From positions 1,823,001 through 1,887,000 of the forward strand of contig NZ_CP163421.1 in assembly GCF_041429775.1 (NCBI RefSeq): a stretch of DNA of 64,000 nt, in the 5' to 3' direction. Under the pieces are notes generated by a model. That model had not been told where the DNA came from. It saw only the letters and a list, made by a program, of their open reading frames with translations, and did not search any database. Position numbers and translations under genes: made by a program. The first letter of the stretch is position 1. Every line of letters starts with the position of its first letter. Source of the stretch: Glycocaulis abyssi. GTDB lineage: Bacteria > Pseudomonadota > Alphaproteobacteria > Caulobacterales > Maricaulaceae. Below are positions 17,541 through 26,537 of this stretch, piece by piece.

Positions 17541-17645
17541 CCCTCGTGCTTCGAGACGCACTACGTGCTCCTCAGCATGAGGGGAAAAGCGCACAAAGCC
17601 CTCATCCTGAGGGGCTTCGTAAGAAGCCGTCTCGAAGGACGAGGG
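17541..17645. repeat. Palindromic repeat, family 1, copy B
   Basis: It has the same architecture as the copy at 270-381. Outer arms CCCTCGTGCTTCGAGACG (17541-17558) and CGTCTCGAAGGACGAGGG (17628-17645) pair with one mismatch, and inner CTCAGCATGAGGGG pairs with CCCTCATCCTGAGG. It lies between convergent genes and ends 1 bp before the dapD stop codon. Confidence 0.8.
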
Positions 17646-17646
17646 C

Positions 17647-18486
17647 TTAATCCCGCAAAAGCGCGTTGATGCCTGTCTTGGAGCGGGTCTGCGCGTCCAC
17701 ACGCTTGACGATCACGGCGCAGGCAAGCGACGGCCCGCCCTTGGGATCAGGCAAGGTCCCCGGCACCACGACGGCATAAGACGGGATTTCCCCGCGCGTA
17801 ACCTCGCCGGTCGCCCGGTCCACGATCTTGGTCGATGCGCCCAGGAACACGCCCATGGAGATCACCGCGCCCTCGCGCACGATCACGCCTTCAGCCACTT
17901 CCGAGCGCGCGCCGATAAACACATTGTCCTCGATGATGACAGGCGCGGCCTGCAGCGGCTCCAGAACGCCGCCAATGCCCACCCCGCCGGAGATGTGTAC
18001 ATTCGCCCCGATCTGCGCGCAGGAGCCCACTGTGGCCCATGTATCGACCATCGTGCCTTCACCGACATAAGCCCCGATATTGACGAAGGACGGCATCAGC
18101 ACCGCGCCCTTGGCGACAAAGCTGCCCCGGCGCACGACGCTGCCCGGCACGGCGCGGAAACCCGCAGCCTCGAACTGGCCGGCTGACCAGCCCTCCCATT
18201 TGACCGCCACCTTGTCCCACCACGGGCCCGGCACCGGCGCGCCGGGCAGGCCCAGGCGACGATTGGGTTCAAGGCGGAAGGAGAGCAGCACGGCTTTTTT
18301 TAGCCACTCATGCACCTGCCAGTCGCCATTACCGTCCCTGGAAGCCACGCGCAGACGGCCAGCATCCAGTTCGCCAAGCGCGGTGTTAACCGCATCGCGC
18401 AGCGCGCCTTGTGTCGCGGTGGAAACGCCATCGCGTGCCTCCCAGCCAGCCTCGATCACGGATTTCAGGGCAGCGGTGTCGCTCAT
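17647..18486 (-). CDS. dapD: 2,3,4,5-tetrahydropyridine-2,6-dicarboxylate N-succinyltransferase
   Basis: The 279-residue enzyme transfers succinate from succinyl-CoA to tetrahydrodipicolinate in the succinylase branch of lysine and diaminopimelate synthesis. The N-terminal helical domain (about 1-100) is followed by a left-handed beta-helix of hexapeptide repeats (about 110-240: [35 protein letters not shown]). Length is normal. The ATG overlaps the stop codon of the upstream nucleotidase gene by four bases (ATGA). The partner dapE is not found here. Confidence 0.95.
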   Translation of the reverse strand: MSDTAALKSVIEAGWEARDGVSTATQGALRDAVNTALGELDAGRLRVASRDGNGDWQVHEWLKKAVLLSFRLEPNRRLGLPGAPVPGPWWDKVAVKWEGWSAGQFEAAGFRAVPGSVVRRGSFVAKGAVLMPSFVNIGAYVGEGTMVDTWATVGSCAQIGANVHISGGVGIGGVLEPLQAAPVIIEDNVFIGARSEVAEGVIVREGAVISMGVFLGASTKIVDRATGEVTRGEIPSYAVVVPGTLPDPKGGPSLACAVIVKRVDAQTRSKTGINALLRD

Positions 18487-19178
18487 GCGGGTCTCTCCTT
18501 GAGGGTCTCGACCACTTCGCCAAGGAAGGTATCGAGGCAGTCTACGGCATAGTCTACAAATTCAGGGTGCTCGCCCGGCCCGGCGGTGTGGCCATTGCCG
18601 ACATTCTCGCGGGCACGCACCAGCACGGTCGCAAAGCCGATCCCGGCAGCGGTTTCGAGGTTGCGCGCACTGTCTTCAAACATCACCGCGCTCGACGGGT
18701 TTACGGCGTGGCGCTTGAGGAAGCGGTCAAAGCTCTCGCGCTGGGGTTTGGGCGTGAAGTCTGCCGCGGCGATGTCGAATATGCCCTCGAACAGATGATC
18801 GAGCCCCAGCCGCGCCAGCACATTCTCCGCATGGCGCACCGAGCCATTGGTGTAGATGATGCGCGCGCCGTCCAGCGCCGCGATGTGCTCGGCCAGCACC
18901 GGGTTGGGCGTCAGCACCGAATGGTCGATATCGTGGACGAAATCGAGGAAATCGCTGGCGGCGATCTTGTGGTTGACCATCAGCCCGTTCAGCGTCGTGC
19001 CGTAATCATGCCAGTAGCCATGCTGCACCTTGAAGGCGGCCTCGCGCTCCAGATCCAGAAGCTGCATGACGAACTCGGTCATGCGCGTCTCCACCTGGCT
19101 CATAACAGCGGTGTGGGCGGGGTAGAGCGTGTTGTCGAGATCAAATACCCAGACATCGCGCTGGAGGAGGCGTTTCAC
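18483..19178 (-). CDS. Pyrimidine 5'-nucleotidase (HAD family)
   Basis: A 231-residue cytoplasmic HAD phosphatase of the SDT1/pyrimidine nucleotidase type. The nucleophile motif is [11 protein letters not shown] near residue 10, motif II is IIYTNGS, the lysine is in [10 protein letters not shown] and motif IV is [17 protein letters not shown] is characteristic of this subgroup. It is commonly placed next to dapD in alphaproteobacteria. It overlaps both neighbours by four bases, so it is part of the engB-to-dapD operon. Natural substrate probably UMP/CMP; not provable from sequence. Confidence 0.85.
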   Translation of the reverse strand: MKRLLQRDVWVFDLDNTLYPAHTAVMSQVETRMTEFVMQLLDLEREAAFKVQHGYWHDYGTTLNGLMVNHKIAASDFLDFVHDIDHSVLTPNPVLAEHIAALDGARIIYTNGSVRHAENVLARLGLDHLFEGIFDIAAADFTPKPQRESFDRFLKRHAVNPSSAVMFEDSARNLETAAGIGFATVLVRARENVGNGHTAGPGEHPEFVDYAVDCLDTFLGEVVETLKERPA

Positions 19179-20161
19179 TGGACGAGATCCTCGAAGTCAG
19201 CGTTTTCCAGCGTCAGGCGGGCAACGCCGTCCACCGGCACCGGGCTGGCGCGGAACAGGACCTGGGTATAGCCGCGTTCGGCGCAGTTGGAACGGCCTTC
19301 GGCCGTGAAGCGCCCCGGCGCCACGCAGAATGCTTCCACCCCGCGCCGCAAGGGCTCGGAGCGTTCACCATCGGCGGTCTGAGCGTAAACAAACAGCTCG
19401 CCGGGCTGCAGCCGGTCTGCGACCACCCGCATGCAAGAACCCGGCTCGATGCGCCACCAGCCGCGGCTCTGCCAGCGCTCATTGCGCTGGCGGGCAATGG
19501 CTATGCCTGTCGGGCCGGATGTCTGATTGCACACATTCAGGCCGACCTCGCCGTTACGCTCCAGCGCGGTTTCATGCAGGCGCTCGGCCAGACGCTCGTA
19601 ATTGCCGCCAAACGACGCGCCGATATCACGCTCGAACGCGGCGATCTGGGCGCGTGAGCGCCGGCCGGCAAAGCCGTCAACGACACGCACCTCATAGCCC
19701 AGCGTCTGCAACAGGCGTTGCACGCCCGCTTCCAGCGCCCGGCTGCCAAAATCATCGGGCTCCACCAGTACGGCGCGGGCCCGCTCGGACGGGGCAAGCT
19801 GGCGGAACTCGCGCTGCTCCAGCCCCATCGCCTCGCAATCCTGCGCGCCCTCGATCTGGAAATTCTCACGGTCCACGCAGACCGGTGTGCGGCCCAGCCA
19901 TTCACGCGCGCCGCCGAGATATGCCTCGCTGGTGCGCGCATAGAGAAACTGCGGCACGCCTGCGGGTATGCCGGAAAAACGCACGCAGGAACCCGGCGCA
20001 ATGCGCTGCCAGCCTTGTGCCGAGAGACCGTTCTCTCCACCCCAGGCTTTGGCCGCATCCACGTAATAGCTGGTCTCGTTACACACCTCGCCCGCGCGCG
20101 CCTGCGGGGCAAACATCCCCGCCAGAACCAACGCCGCCAGCACCATCACAGCCCGCATCAT
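19175..20161 (-). CDS. Exported protein with two DUF1036 domains
   Basis: A 328-residue protein with a signal peptide ([23 protein letters not shown]). Two DUF1036 units are visible: one from about residue 25 ([26 protein letters not shown]) and one from about 215 ([28 protein letters not shown]). Between them, residues about 150-190 ([20 protein letters not shown]) resemble a peptidoglycan-binding type 1 fold. DUF1036 has no known function; the paired cysteines suggest disulfides outside the cytoplasm. Two adjacent ATGs (20161, 20158) are possible. It sits between engB and the nucleotidase gene with overlapping ends. In relatives I recall argB at about this place, so its presence here may be lineage-specific. 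Confidence 0.8.
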   Translation of the reverse strand: MMRAVMVLAALVLAGMFAPQARAGEVCNETSYYVDAAKAWGGENGLSAQGWQRIAPGSCVRFSGIPAGVPQFLYARTSEAYLGGAREWLGRTPVCVDRENFQIEGAQDCEAMGLEQREFRQLAPSERARAVLVEPDDFGSRALEAGVQRLLQTLGYEVRVVDGFAGRRSRAQIAAFERDIGASFGGNYERLAERLHETALERNGEVGLNVCNQTSGPTGIAIARQRNERWQSRGWWRIEPGSCMRVVADRLQPGELFVYAQTADGERSEPLRRGVEAFCVAPGRFTAEGRSNCAERGYTQVLFRASPVPVDGVARLTLENADFEDLVQ

Positions 20162-20823
20162 GTCTCCTGCTCCGGTATTGCGAGGTCCGCAATATCGGCG
20201 CGCAATGCGTCAAGGCCAAGGCGTTTGGAGGAGGATGTTGCAGCGATGACCGGATAGGCCGCGACCTTCTTGGCAATCTGGCCTTGCGTGGCGGCGATCA
20301 TCGCCTCGCGCTCGGCGGGTTTGAGCTTGTCCAGCTTGGTCAGCGTGATCTGGTAGCTGACGGCTGCCTCGGTGAGCACTTTCATAATGGCTTCGTCAGC
20401 CGGCTTGATGCCGTGGCGGCCATCGATCAGCAGGATGACGCGTTTCAGATTGACCCGCCCGCGCAAATAGTCGCGCGTCAGCGCCATCCAGCGCGCGGCC
20501 ACGTCCTTTGGTGCCTTGGCGAAGCCATAGCCCGGCAGGTCGACAATGCGGATGCGTCCGGCCAGATCAAAGAAATTCAGCTCACGCGTGCGCCCCGGTT
20601 CGCCAGAGGCGCGCGCCAGATCCTTGCGATTGGTCAGCGCGTTGATGAGCGAGGACTTGCCGACATTCGACCGGCCCGCAAACGCGATCTCCGGCATGTC
20701 GGCAGGCGGCAGCCCGTCCATGCCGACCGCGCCCTTGATGAAGGTCACATTCTGGGCGAACAGGCGCTTTCCGGCGGCCAGGCGGGCCGCCTCTTCCTCG
20801 CTTGGCTCGTCAGGCGCGCTCAG
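20158..20823 (-). CDS. engB: Ribosome biogenesis GTP-binding protein EngB (YihA), probable CTG start
   Basis: EngB is a GTPase needed for late assembly of the large ribosomal subunit. G1 is [10 protein letters not shown]3 DLPGYG and G4 TKLDK. The family normally has 20-30 residues before FVKGA, but the only conventional start (GTG at 20748) leaves just three. Reading upstream in frame gives [17 protein letters not shown] then KRLFAQN, ending at CTG (20823-20821). The CTG overlaps the yidC stop as CTGA, exactly like the ATGA/GTGA overlaps elsewhere here, and has GGAGG 7 bases before it. I therefore choose CTG, giving 221 residues. The alternative is the GTG at 20748 (196 residues). Confidence 0.85.
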   Translation of the reverse strand: MSAPDEPSEEEAARLAAGKRLFAQNVTFIKGAVGMDGLPPADMPEIAFAGRSNVGKSSLINALTNRKDLARASGEPGRTRELNFFDLAGRIRIVDLPGYGFAKAPKDVAARWMALTRDYLRGRVNLKRVILLIDGRHGIKPADEAIMKVLTEAAVSYQITLTKLDKLKPAEREAMIAATQGQIAKKVAAYPVIAATSSSKRLGLDALRADIADLAIPEQET

Positions 20824-22934
20824 TCTTCTCCCTCCGGCCTGGCAGGCGGGGTGCGACGGGTGCCGGGGCGTTTGGCGGCCGGCTTCTTCGCCGGAGCTTT
20901 ACGCGCGCCCTTGGGCTTCTTCGCTGCCGGGTTGGAGGTTGTCCGCCGGCCCGGCGTGGCGGGTTTGGGCGCAGGCTTGTCCGCTTCGGCTACGCTGCTT
21001 TCCACCTGCTCGGTCACATCGACCGGGGTGGAATCGTCCTTGGCACCCTTCGCCTTGCCCTTGGCCGGTTTGACGTCATTGGCTGGCTTGGCCGCCGCCG
21101 GCGTCAGGCCCGGCGCGGCGCCGGGCAGGGCAAATTCAGGCACCGGCTTTCCGGTGACGCGCGAATGCAGGCGCGCCGCGATCTTGTCGACTTCGGTGTA
21201 GGTGCCGTGACGGCGCATGATGACGTATTGCTGCAGGATCGTCAGGAAGTTGTTCCACGTCCAATAGATCACCAGCGCAGCGGCAAACGGCGACAGGATG
21301 AAGGTGAAGACGATCGGCAGAAGCGCGAAAATGCGCCGCTGCATGGGATCGGGCGGCGGAGGGTTCAGCGATTGCTGCGCCCACATGGTCAGACCCATCA
21401 GGATCGGCCAGACGCCCAGCGTGTAATCGCCCAGCAGCCACCAGCCCTCGACCGAATAGGGCAATAAGCCAAACAGATTCCACACGGCGGTCGGGTCTGG
21501 AGCGGAAAGGTCCTGAATCCAGCCGAAGAAGGGCGCATGGCGCGCCTCCAGCGAGACGAACACCGTCTTGTAGAGCGCAAAGAAGATGGGGATTTGCGGC
21601 AGGATCGGCAGACACCCGGCGAGCGGATTGATCTTCTCGCGCTTGTAGAGCTCCATCATCTCCTGGCTCTGTCGCTGTTTATCAGCGGCAAAGCGCTCGC
21701 GGATCTCGGTCATTTTCGGACCGACCGCGCGCATCTTGGCCATGGAGGCAAAGGCGCGGTTATTGAGCGGGAAGAGCGGGATCTTGATGAGCACGGTCAG
21801 CAAGAGGATCGCGACGCCGAAATTGCCCGTCCACTGGTAGAAAGTGTGCAACAGCCAGAAGAAGGGCCGGGTGAAGAACCAGAAATTGCCCCAGTCCACC
21901 GCCATGTCGAGGCGGGGGATGCCCTGCTCGTCCTGATAGCGCTGCAGGATCGGCACCGATTTGGAACCGGCATAGACATGCGACACGCTGGTGATCGAGC
22001 TGCCCGGCGCAATCGTGTCAGCGGTGCGCACATAGCTGGATTCAAAAATCGTCTGCCCGCCGGAGGGGCGCGCCTCGAAGCGGGCGCGGATCTCGCCGTC
22101 ATCGCTGGGCGCGACCGCCGTCAGCCAGTATTTGGAGGTAATGCCCATCCAGCCGCCAGCGCCGGTGCGCTCCATCGAGCCGTCGCGCTCCAGACCGTTA
22201 TACTTGCGGTCCATCAGCGATGCGCCAACCACCCCGATAGGGCCTTCGTGCAGGATGAAGAAATTGGTGATGTTGTCGGGAATGCCTTCCTGACGCACCA
22301 GGCCAAAGCGCGAGAGCGAAACGGACTGCGCGCCATTATTCGTCACCGTATCGGTGACGGTGAAGAGATAATCCTCATCGACCGAGATCACGCGGCGGAA
22401 GGTGAGATCACCGGCCGCATGCTCCAGCGTGACCGGGCTGGTGGGGGTGAGCGTGGTGTTGCCGACAACCTGCCAGCGCGTGGAGGGGCCGGGCAGGCCC
22501 GAAGGCGCACCGGCCGCGCCCGTCCACCCGTCCACCGCATAGTGCGCCCCGCGTGAGCCTTGCGGGGAAAGCAGCGTCACCGGCTCTTCCGACCCTACCG
22601 CCAGGTCATAACGTAAAAGGCGCAGATCATCGAAGCGCGCGCCATTGAGTGCGATGGAGCCTTCCAGCGCAGGCGTACGCACGGTGATGCGTTCAGAGCG
22701 CGCCAGCGCATCCTCGCGGCTGGTGAACCCGCCAAGCGCTGCGGGCGTCTCTTCACCGCCAAAGGCGCCGGGCGTTTCGTCGCCGGGCGCCGCCTCGCCG
22801 GTCTCTGCTTCCACCGCGGCTTCCTGCGCGGCGCGCTGCTCGGCCATCATCGGTTCCACGATGAAGAGCTGGTAGGGGATGAAGATCGCCAGAACGATCG
22901 CCACGATGAGGAGGATATTGCGGGGTTCACCCAT
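20820..22934 (-). CDS. yidC: Membrane protein insertase YidC, with long basic C-terminal tail
   Basis: A 704-residue inner-membrane insertase that helps Sec-dependent and independent proteins enter the membrane. Segment 1 is at residues 7-25 ([18 protein letters not shown]), the periplasmic beta-sandwich domain at about 70-350, and the conserved 60K core with five segments at about 365-590. Beyond about residue 615 there is a tail of roughly 90 residues rich in Lys, Ala, Pro and Arg ([19 protein letters not shown]). This makes it about 100 residues longer than common alphaproteobacterial YidC. Such tails in Oxa1 and some marine bacteria bind ribosomes. Located 7 bp after rnpA. Confidence 0.95.
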   Translation of the reverse strand: MGEPRNILLIVAIVLAIFIPYQLFIVEPMMAEQRAAQEAAVEAETGEAAPGDETPGAFGGEETPAALGGFTSREDALARSERITVRTPALEGSIALNGARFDDLRLLRYDLAVGSEEPVTLLSPQGSRGAHYAVDGWTGAAGAPSGLPGPSTRWQVVGNTTLTPTSPVTLEHAAGDLTFRRVISVDEDYLFTVTDTVTNNGAQSVSLSRFGLVRQEGIPDNITNFFILHEGPIGVVGASLMDRKYNGLERDGSMERTGAGGWMGITSKYWLTAVAPSDDGEIRARFEARPSGGQTIFESSYVRTADTIAPGSSITSVSHVYAGSKSVPILQRYQDEQGIPRLDMAVDWGNFWFFTRPFFWLLHTFYQWTGNFGVAILLLTVLIKIPLFPLNNRAFASMAKMRAVGPKMTEIRERFAADKQRQSQEMMELYKREKINPLAGCLPILPQIPIFFALYKTVFVSLEARHAPFFGWIQDLSAPDPTAVWNLFGLLPYSVEGWWLLGDYTLGVWPILMGLTMWAQQSLNPPPPDPMQRRIFALLPIVFTFILSPFAAALVIYWTWNNFLTILQQYVIMRRHGTYTEVDKIAARLHSRVTGKPVPEFALPGAAPGLTPAAAKPANDVKPAKGKAKGAKDDSTPVDVTEQVESSVAEADKPAPKPATPGRRTTSNPAAKKPKGARKAPAKKPAAKRPGTRRTPPARPEGED

Positions 22935-22941
22935 GAGCGGG

Positions 22942-23325
22942 TCAGTCCTTCACGGTGTTTCGGGGCCGGGACGGCGCGGCGAGGCTTAGCAATGCGCTTT
23001 TCATATCGTCAAGCAAAGCCTCCCATTCACGCGCAGCCGTGCCGGCGCGCGCGATGAACACATAGTCGGTGCCGGGCAGGCCATGGACGGGGAGAATCTG
23101 GCGCGCAGCCTCCTTCAGGCGGCGCCGCGCCCGGTTGCGCTGGACGGCATTGCCCACCTTCTTCGAGGCGGTGAAGCCAGCCCTGGCAGGGCCTTCTAGC
23201 GGCTCACGCGCCACCATCTGCACGACAAGGCCGGGCCGGGCGGCAGAGCGGCCGTCACGCGCACGCAAAAAATCGCGCCGTACGCGGATGCGCGCGGCGC
23301 GATCGGGATATTGCAGCGCTTTCAA
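22942..23325 (-). CDS. rnpA: Ribonuclease P protein component
   Basis: A 127-residue basic protein that assists the RNase P RNA in cutting tRNA precursors. The conserved motif GNAVQRNRARRRLKEA lies at about residues 57-72, preceded by GFTASKKVGNA. The start is TTG at 23325, 12 bp after the rpmH stop codon; no ATG or GTG is available in a suitable place. Gene order rpmH-rnpA-yidC-engB is the conserved one; the small yidD gene usually between rnpA and yidC is absent. Confidence 0.93.
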   Translation of the reverse strand: MKALQYPDRAARIRVRRDFLRARDGRSAARPGLVVQMVAREPLEGPARAGFTASKKVGNAVQRNRARRRLKEAARQILPVHGLPGTDYVFIARAGTAAREWEALLDDMKSALLSLAAPSRPRNTVKD

Positions 23326-23337
23326 GTCGAGTGGCGA

Positions 23338-23472
23338 TTAAGCCGACAGGCGCTTGCGGCCACGCGCACGGCGGCGGGCGACAATCTGACGGCCGGCCTT
23401 GGTGGCCATGCGGGCGCGGAAACCGTGACGCCGGGCGCGGACGAGTTTGGACGGCTGGAAGGTACGTTTCAC
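23338..23472 (-). CDS. rpmH: Ribosomal protein bL34
   Basis: A 44-residue highly basic protein, [17 protein letters not shown] onward, ending [10 protein letters not shown], a full match to bL34 in length and motif. The start is GTG at 23472 with AGGAG 8 bases upstream. First gene of the rpmH-rnpA-yidC-engB cluster. The 250 bp beyond it, to the PemK gene, hold no gene I can support and presumably the promoter. Confidence 0.96.
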   Translation of the reverse strand: MKRTFQPSKLVRARRHGFRARMATKAGRQIVARRRARGRKRLSA

Positions 23473-23722
23473 GGCACTGGCTCCTGAAAAGGCAAACGCG
23501 CCGGTCTCATCACGTCCGCGCTCACGCGCGAGAGGACGGGGCAAAGCCCGGCGAAAATCGAGCCGCGGTAACTACCGGCGCGGGGGCCAAGTGTCAAGCG
23601 GGGGAGATGATCTGCGCCATGCCATCAGCTTGTTATCGCTGGGTGGCATGGCGGCCTTCCGGGGAAGGTCTTAGACGCGGATCGCCGAAGCGAGAGCCGC
23701 TATCGCCCACTAAGATGGCTAC

Positions 23723-24148
23723 TCAGAGCGATTTAGTCAATCCAGCCAAGCCAATTCCAGCCAGAATCGCCTTTCTTATTTTCTTCAAGTCGTCATCTGA
23801 AACGGTATCAAAACAATAACGCCTCCGTCCATCTGGGGTCCTTCCGATCCGTATCAGGTCGAGGCGATGAAACCCCACTGCGGCAATCATATCGCCCTTC
23901 ACCCAAACGTCGCCTGCTTTGAACCTGTCCGGCAACCTGCCGGGCATACCAACGCGGCAATGATATTGCATCACGGGGTCGGGTGCGGTGGTGCTTAGAG
24001 CGACGATTGTACAAAGACCTGGTCTGGCCCGGATTTTCGGGCTGACGACAATCACTGGACGCCGCTTAACCATCTCGGGCTCGCGAAACCCAATGTCGAA
24101 ATCACACATAAGAACTGTGCCGATTTCAGGATGCTCGTTAATAGCCAA
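23723..24148 (-). CDS. PemK/MazF-family toxin
   Basis: A 141-residue protein of the type II toxin group of endoribonucleases. EIGTVLMCDFD begins the fold, followed by EPEMVKRRPVIVVSP, GLCTIVALSTTAP and WVKGDMIAAVGFHRLDL. KRRPVIVVSP is the typical strand with the conserved arginine. The start appears to be TTG at 24148; an in-frame stop lies a few codons further upstream. The only gene-like neighbour on its upstream side is a 29-codon ORF (24189-24278). No Phd, RHH or MazE antitoxin is recognisable, so it is either a solitary toxin or has an unusual short partner. Confidence 0.8.
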   Translation of the reverse strand: MAINEHPEIGTVLMCDFDIGFREPEMVKRRPVIVVSPKIRARPGLCTIVALSTTAPDPVMQYHCRVGMPGRLPDRFKAGDVWVKGDMIAAVGFHRLDLIRIGRTPDGRRRYCFDTVSDDDLKKIRKAILAGIGLAGLTKSL

Positions 24149-24188
24149 ACTACTGACCAGCTTTCAAAATGATCATGTCGATACGACT

Positions 24189-24278
24189 TTACTCGCCAAA
24201 ACGAGGCATCGCCAAGTCAGGAAAGTCCACCTTGTAACTTTGCGCGTAAGATGAACGAATGACCTCCGGATCGGACAT
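24189..24278 (-). CDS. 29-residue ORF upstream of the PemK-type toxin (candidate mini-antitoxin)
   Basis: ATG at 24278 reads MSDPEVIRSSYAQSYKVDF and ends PDLAMPRFGE. It is upstream of the toxin on the same strand, 40 bp away, with a weak purine stretch before the start. The peptide is too short for family recognition. Its end, alternating acidic and hydrophobic residues around PDLAMPRF, could form a strand that lies across a MazF-type toxin surface. Evidence is position and sequence plausibility only; it may be spurious. Confidence 0.35.
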   Translation of the reverse strand: MSDPEVIRSSYAQSYKVDFPDLAMPRFGE

Positions 24279-24338
24279 CGCCGCCGCCGGTCCAGCCCGT
24301 GCCGCCACTGCCCTCCCCCAGCCACCCAAGGACATGCC

Positions 24339-25094
24339 ATGACCGCTCCCACGCCCCCCGATGCGCCGCAAAAGGCGAAACCCCTGTGGCTGCGCCTCCT
24401 GCCGGTGCTCGTTCTGGCGGCGGCGCTGATCACGGTGCTGGCGAGCGGGGTCTGGCGCGATCTGAACCTTGAAACCCTGCAGGAAAATCAGGCTGCGCTG
24501 GAGGCTTATGTCGCGGCGAACCTGATCCTGGCGGTGCTGACCTACACAATCATCTACGCGCTGGCGGTGTCGATCTCGGTGCCCGGCGCTATCTGGTTCA
24601 CCATCGGGGCGGGCTTTCTGTTCGGGCCGATTGTCGGCACCGGGGTTGCGGTTACCGGCTCCACCATCGGCGCGACGATCATCTTCATTGCCGTGCGCTA
24701 TGCGTTTGCCGACTGGGCGCGAGCCAAATTCGGCAACTGGGTGAAACGCCTGCAGGACGGGTTTTCCTCGGATGCCTTCAGCTATGTGCTGATATTGCGC
24801 CTGATTCCGGTATTGCCCTTTTTCGGCATCAATATCGCGACCGCTTTGCTGAACGTGCCGCTTCGCGCCTATGTGCTCGGCACGTTTATCGGCGTCATGC
24901 CGCTGGCCTATGTCTACGCGACGGTCGGCTCCACCATTGGCCGGGCCGCAGGCGGCGTGCCGAGCCTTCTCGATCTTCTGACCCCGGAGCTGATCACGGC
25001 CATCTGTGTGTTCGCGCTGGTTGGCTTCCTGCCCTTCATCTACAAGCGCGTCACCGGTAAGAAGCCACCCGCCGCCAATGGGGGCGAGGCATGA
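24339..25094 (+). CDS. TVP38/TMEM64 family (DedA superfamily) membrane protein
   Basis: A 251-residue inner-membrane protein with about six hydrophobic segments. The VTT core is visible: PGAIWFTIGAGFLFGPIVGT, then FSYVLILRLIPVLPFFGIN and GTFIGVMPLAYVYATVGS. DedA-superfamily proteins act in lipid scrambling and membrane homeostasis. Its stop overlaps the ATG of the following flavoprotein gene (ATGA). I recall the pairing or fusion of TVP38 proteins with a mercuric-reductase-like flavoprotein from other bacteria, which suggests a joint function. Substrate unknown. Confidence 0.85.
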   Translation: MTAPTPPDAPQKAKPLWLRLLPVLVLAAALITVLASGVWRDLNLETLQENQAALEAYVAANLILAVLTYTIIYALAVSISVPGAIWFTIGAGFLFGPIVGTGVAVTGSTIGATIIFIAVRYAFADWARAKFGNWVKRLQDGFSSDAFSYVLILRLIPVLPFFGINIATALLNVPLRAYVLGTFIGVMPLAYVYATVGSTIGRAAGGVPSLLDLLTPELITAICVFALVGFLPFIYKRVTGKKPPAANGGEA

Positions 25095-26512
25095 GCCGGG
25101 AAACGATCAGGGCCGATTTATGCATTATCGGCGCAGGCGCGGCCGGGCTCGTCACGGCGGCGGGCGCGGCCATGCTGGGGCGCAAGGTGGTGCTCTTTGA
25201 AGCGGGCGAGATGGGCGGGGATTGCCTGAACTATGGCTGTGTCCCGTCCAAGGCGATCCTCTCTGCCGCCCACGCAGCCCACTCCGTGCGCTCGGCGGCG
25301 AAGCTGGGCGTGAAGGCGGGTGAGCCACAAATCGATTTTGCCGCCGTGATGGATCATGTCCGCAAGGCGATTGCCGATATCGAGCCCAATGACAGCCAGG
25401 AACGCTTTGAGGGGCTGGGCGTGCGCGTGATCCGTGAGTGGGCGCGCTTTACCTCGGCAGACACGGTGGAAAGCGACAGTTTCTGCGTGAAGGCGAAACG
25501 CTTCGTTATCGCGTCCGGCACGCGTGCGCGCATCCCCTCCATTCCGGGTCTGGATACCCTGCCCTACCTTACCAATGAGACGATCTGGCAGCTCGATGCC
25601 CTGCCCGCCCATCTGTTCATTCTGGGTGCCGGGCCGATTGGCTGCGAGCTGGGGCAGGCGTTTGCCCGCCTCGGATCGAACGTGACCATCGTGGAGGCCG
25701 GCACCGCGCTTGGCGCGTTCGAGCCGGAGCATGTGGCGGTCTTGCGCGAGGCGCTGGCCGCCGATGGCGTGCGCCTGATCGAGGAGACGGGCGTTGAACG
25801 CTTTTCCGGCGAGGCGGGCGCCATCACCGCGCATCTGGCGGGCGGCGAGAGCATTAATGCCAGCCATGTGCTGGTCGCCGCAGGGCGCGAACCCGTCACC
25901 GACACGCTGGGTCTGGAGGCTGCGGGCATTGAGGCCGATGCGCGCGGGATTGTCTGTGACGACAAGCTGCGCACCGCCAACAGGCGCGTTTACGCCGCGG
26001 GCGATATCGCCGGAAAGGGCGCGCTGACCCATCTCGCCGGCTGGCACGGCTCGGTCATCCTCAGAAACCTCTATTACGGCGTGCCGACGAAACAGTCCTC
26101 CAACCCGATACCAGGATGCGTCTATACCAGCCCCGGTCTGGCGCAGATCGGCCTGACTGAGACCAAGGCGCGCGAGGCGCATGGCGACAAGGTGTCTGTC
26201 GTCTCCTGGCCCTTCGCCGACAATGACCGCGCGATTGCCGAGGGCGATACCGCAGGCGGGGTGAAGCTGGTGCTTGGCAAGGGCGGCAAGCTCTTGGGCG
26301 TGCATGTGGCAGGCGCGCGCAGCGACGATATCGCCGCGCTGGCCGCCATCACCATGGCCAAGGGCGGCACGGTGCGTGATCTGACCAGTCCCGTCCTTGC
26401 CTATCCGACGCGCGGCGAGGCTATAAAACGGGCAGCAGGCAAACATTTCGAGCCTGTGGTATTTGGACCCTTCGCGAAGGCGTGGGCCGGGTTATTGTCC
26501 GCGCTGCACTGA
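25091..26512 (+). CDS. Pyridine nucleotide-disulfide oxidoreductase (mercuric reductase/dihydrolipoamide dehydrogenase-like)
   Basis: A 473-residue flavoprotein. The FAD motif is IIGAGAAGLVTAAGAA at about residue 12 and the redox-active disulfide is GGDCLNYGCVPSKA at about 42-55. The NAD(P)H motif is ILGAGPIGCELGQAFARLG, and the second FAD motif is VYAAGDIAG. At the end, YPTRGEAIKRAAG replaces the His-Pro-Thr motif of lipoamide dehydrogenases, so this is not a standard Lpd. No N-terminal metal-binding or lipoyl domain and no C-terminal vicinal cysteines for mercury are present. Translation is coupled to the TVP38 gene. The reaction is unknown; a dithiol or quinone substrate is possible. Confidence 0.82.
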   Translation: MSRETIRADLCIIGAGAAGLVTAAGAAMLGRKVVLFEAGEMGGDCLNYGCVPSKAILSAAHAAHSVRSAAKLGVKAGEPQIDFAAVMDHVRKAIADIEPNDSQERFEGLGVRVIREWARFTSADTVESDSFCVKAKRFVIASGTRARIPSIPGLDTLPYLTNETIWQLDALPAHLFILGAGPIGCELGQAFARLGSNVTIVEAGTALGAFEPEHVAVLREALAADGVRLIEETGVERFSGEAGAITAHLAGGESINASHVLVAAGREPVTDTLGLEAAGIEADARGIVCDDKLRTANRRVYAAGDIAGKGALTHLAGWHGSVILRNLYYGVPTKQSSNPIPGCVYTSPGLAQIGLTETKAREAHGDKVSVVSWPFADNDRAIAEGDTAGGVKLVLGKGGKLLGVHVAGARSDDIAALAAITMAKGGTVRDLTSPVLAYPTRGEAIKRAAGKHFEPVVFGPFAKAWAGLLSALH

Positions 26513-26537
26513 TTTGCATGCGCGGAGATGGGCTGGC

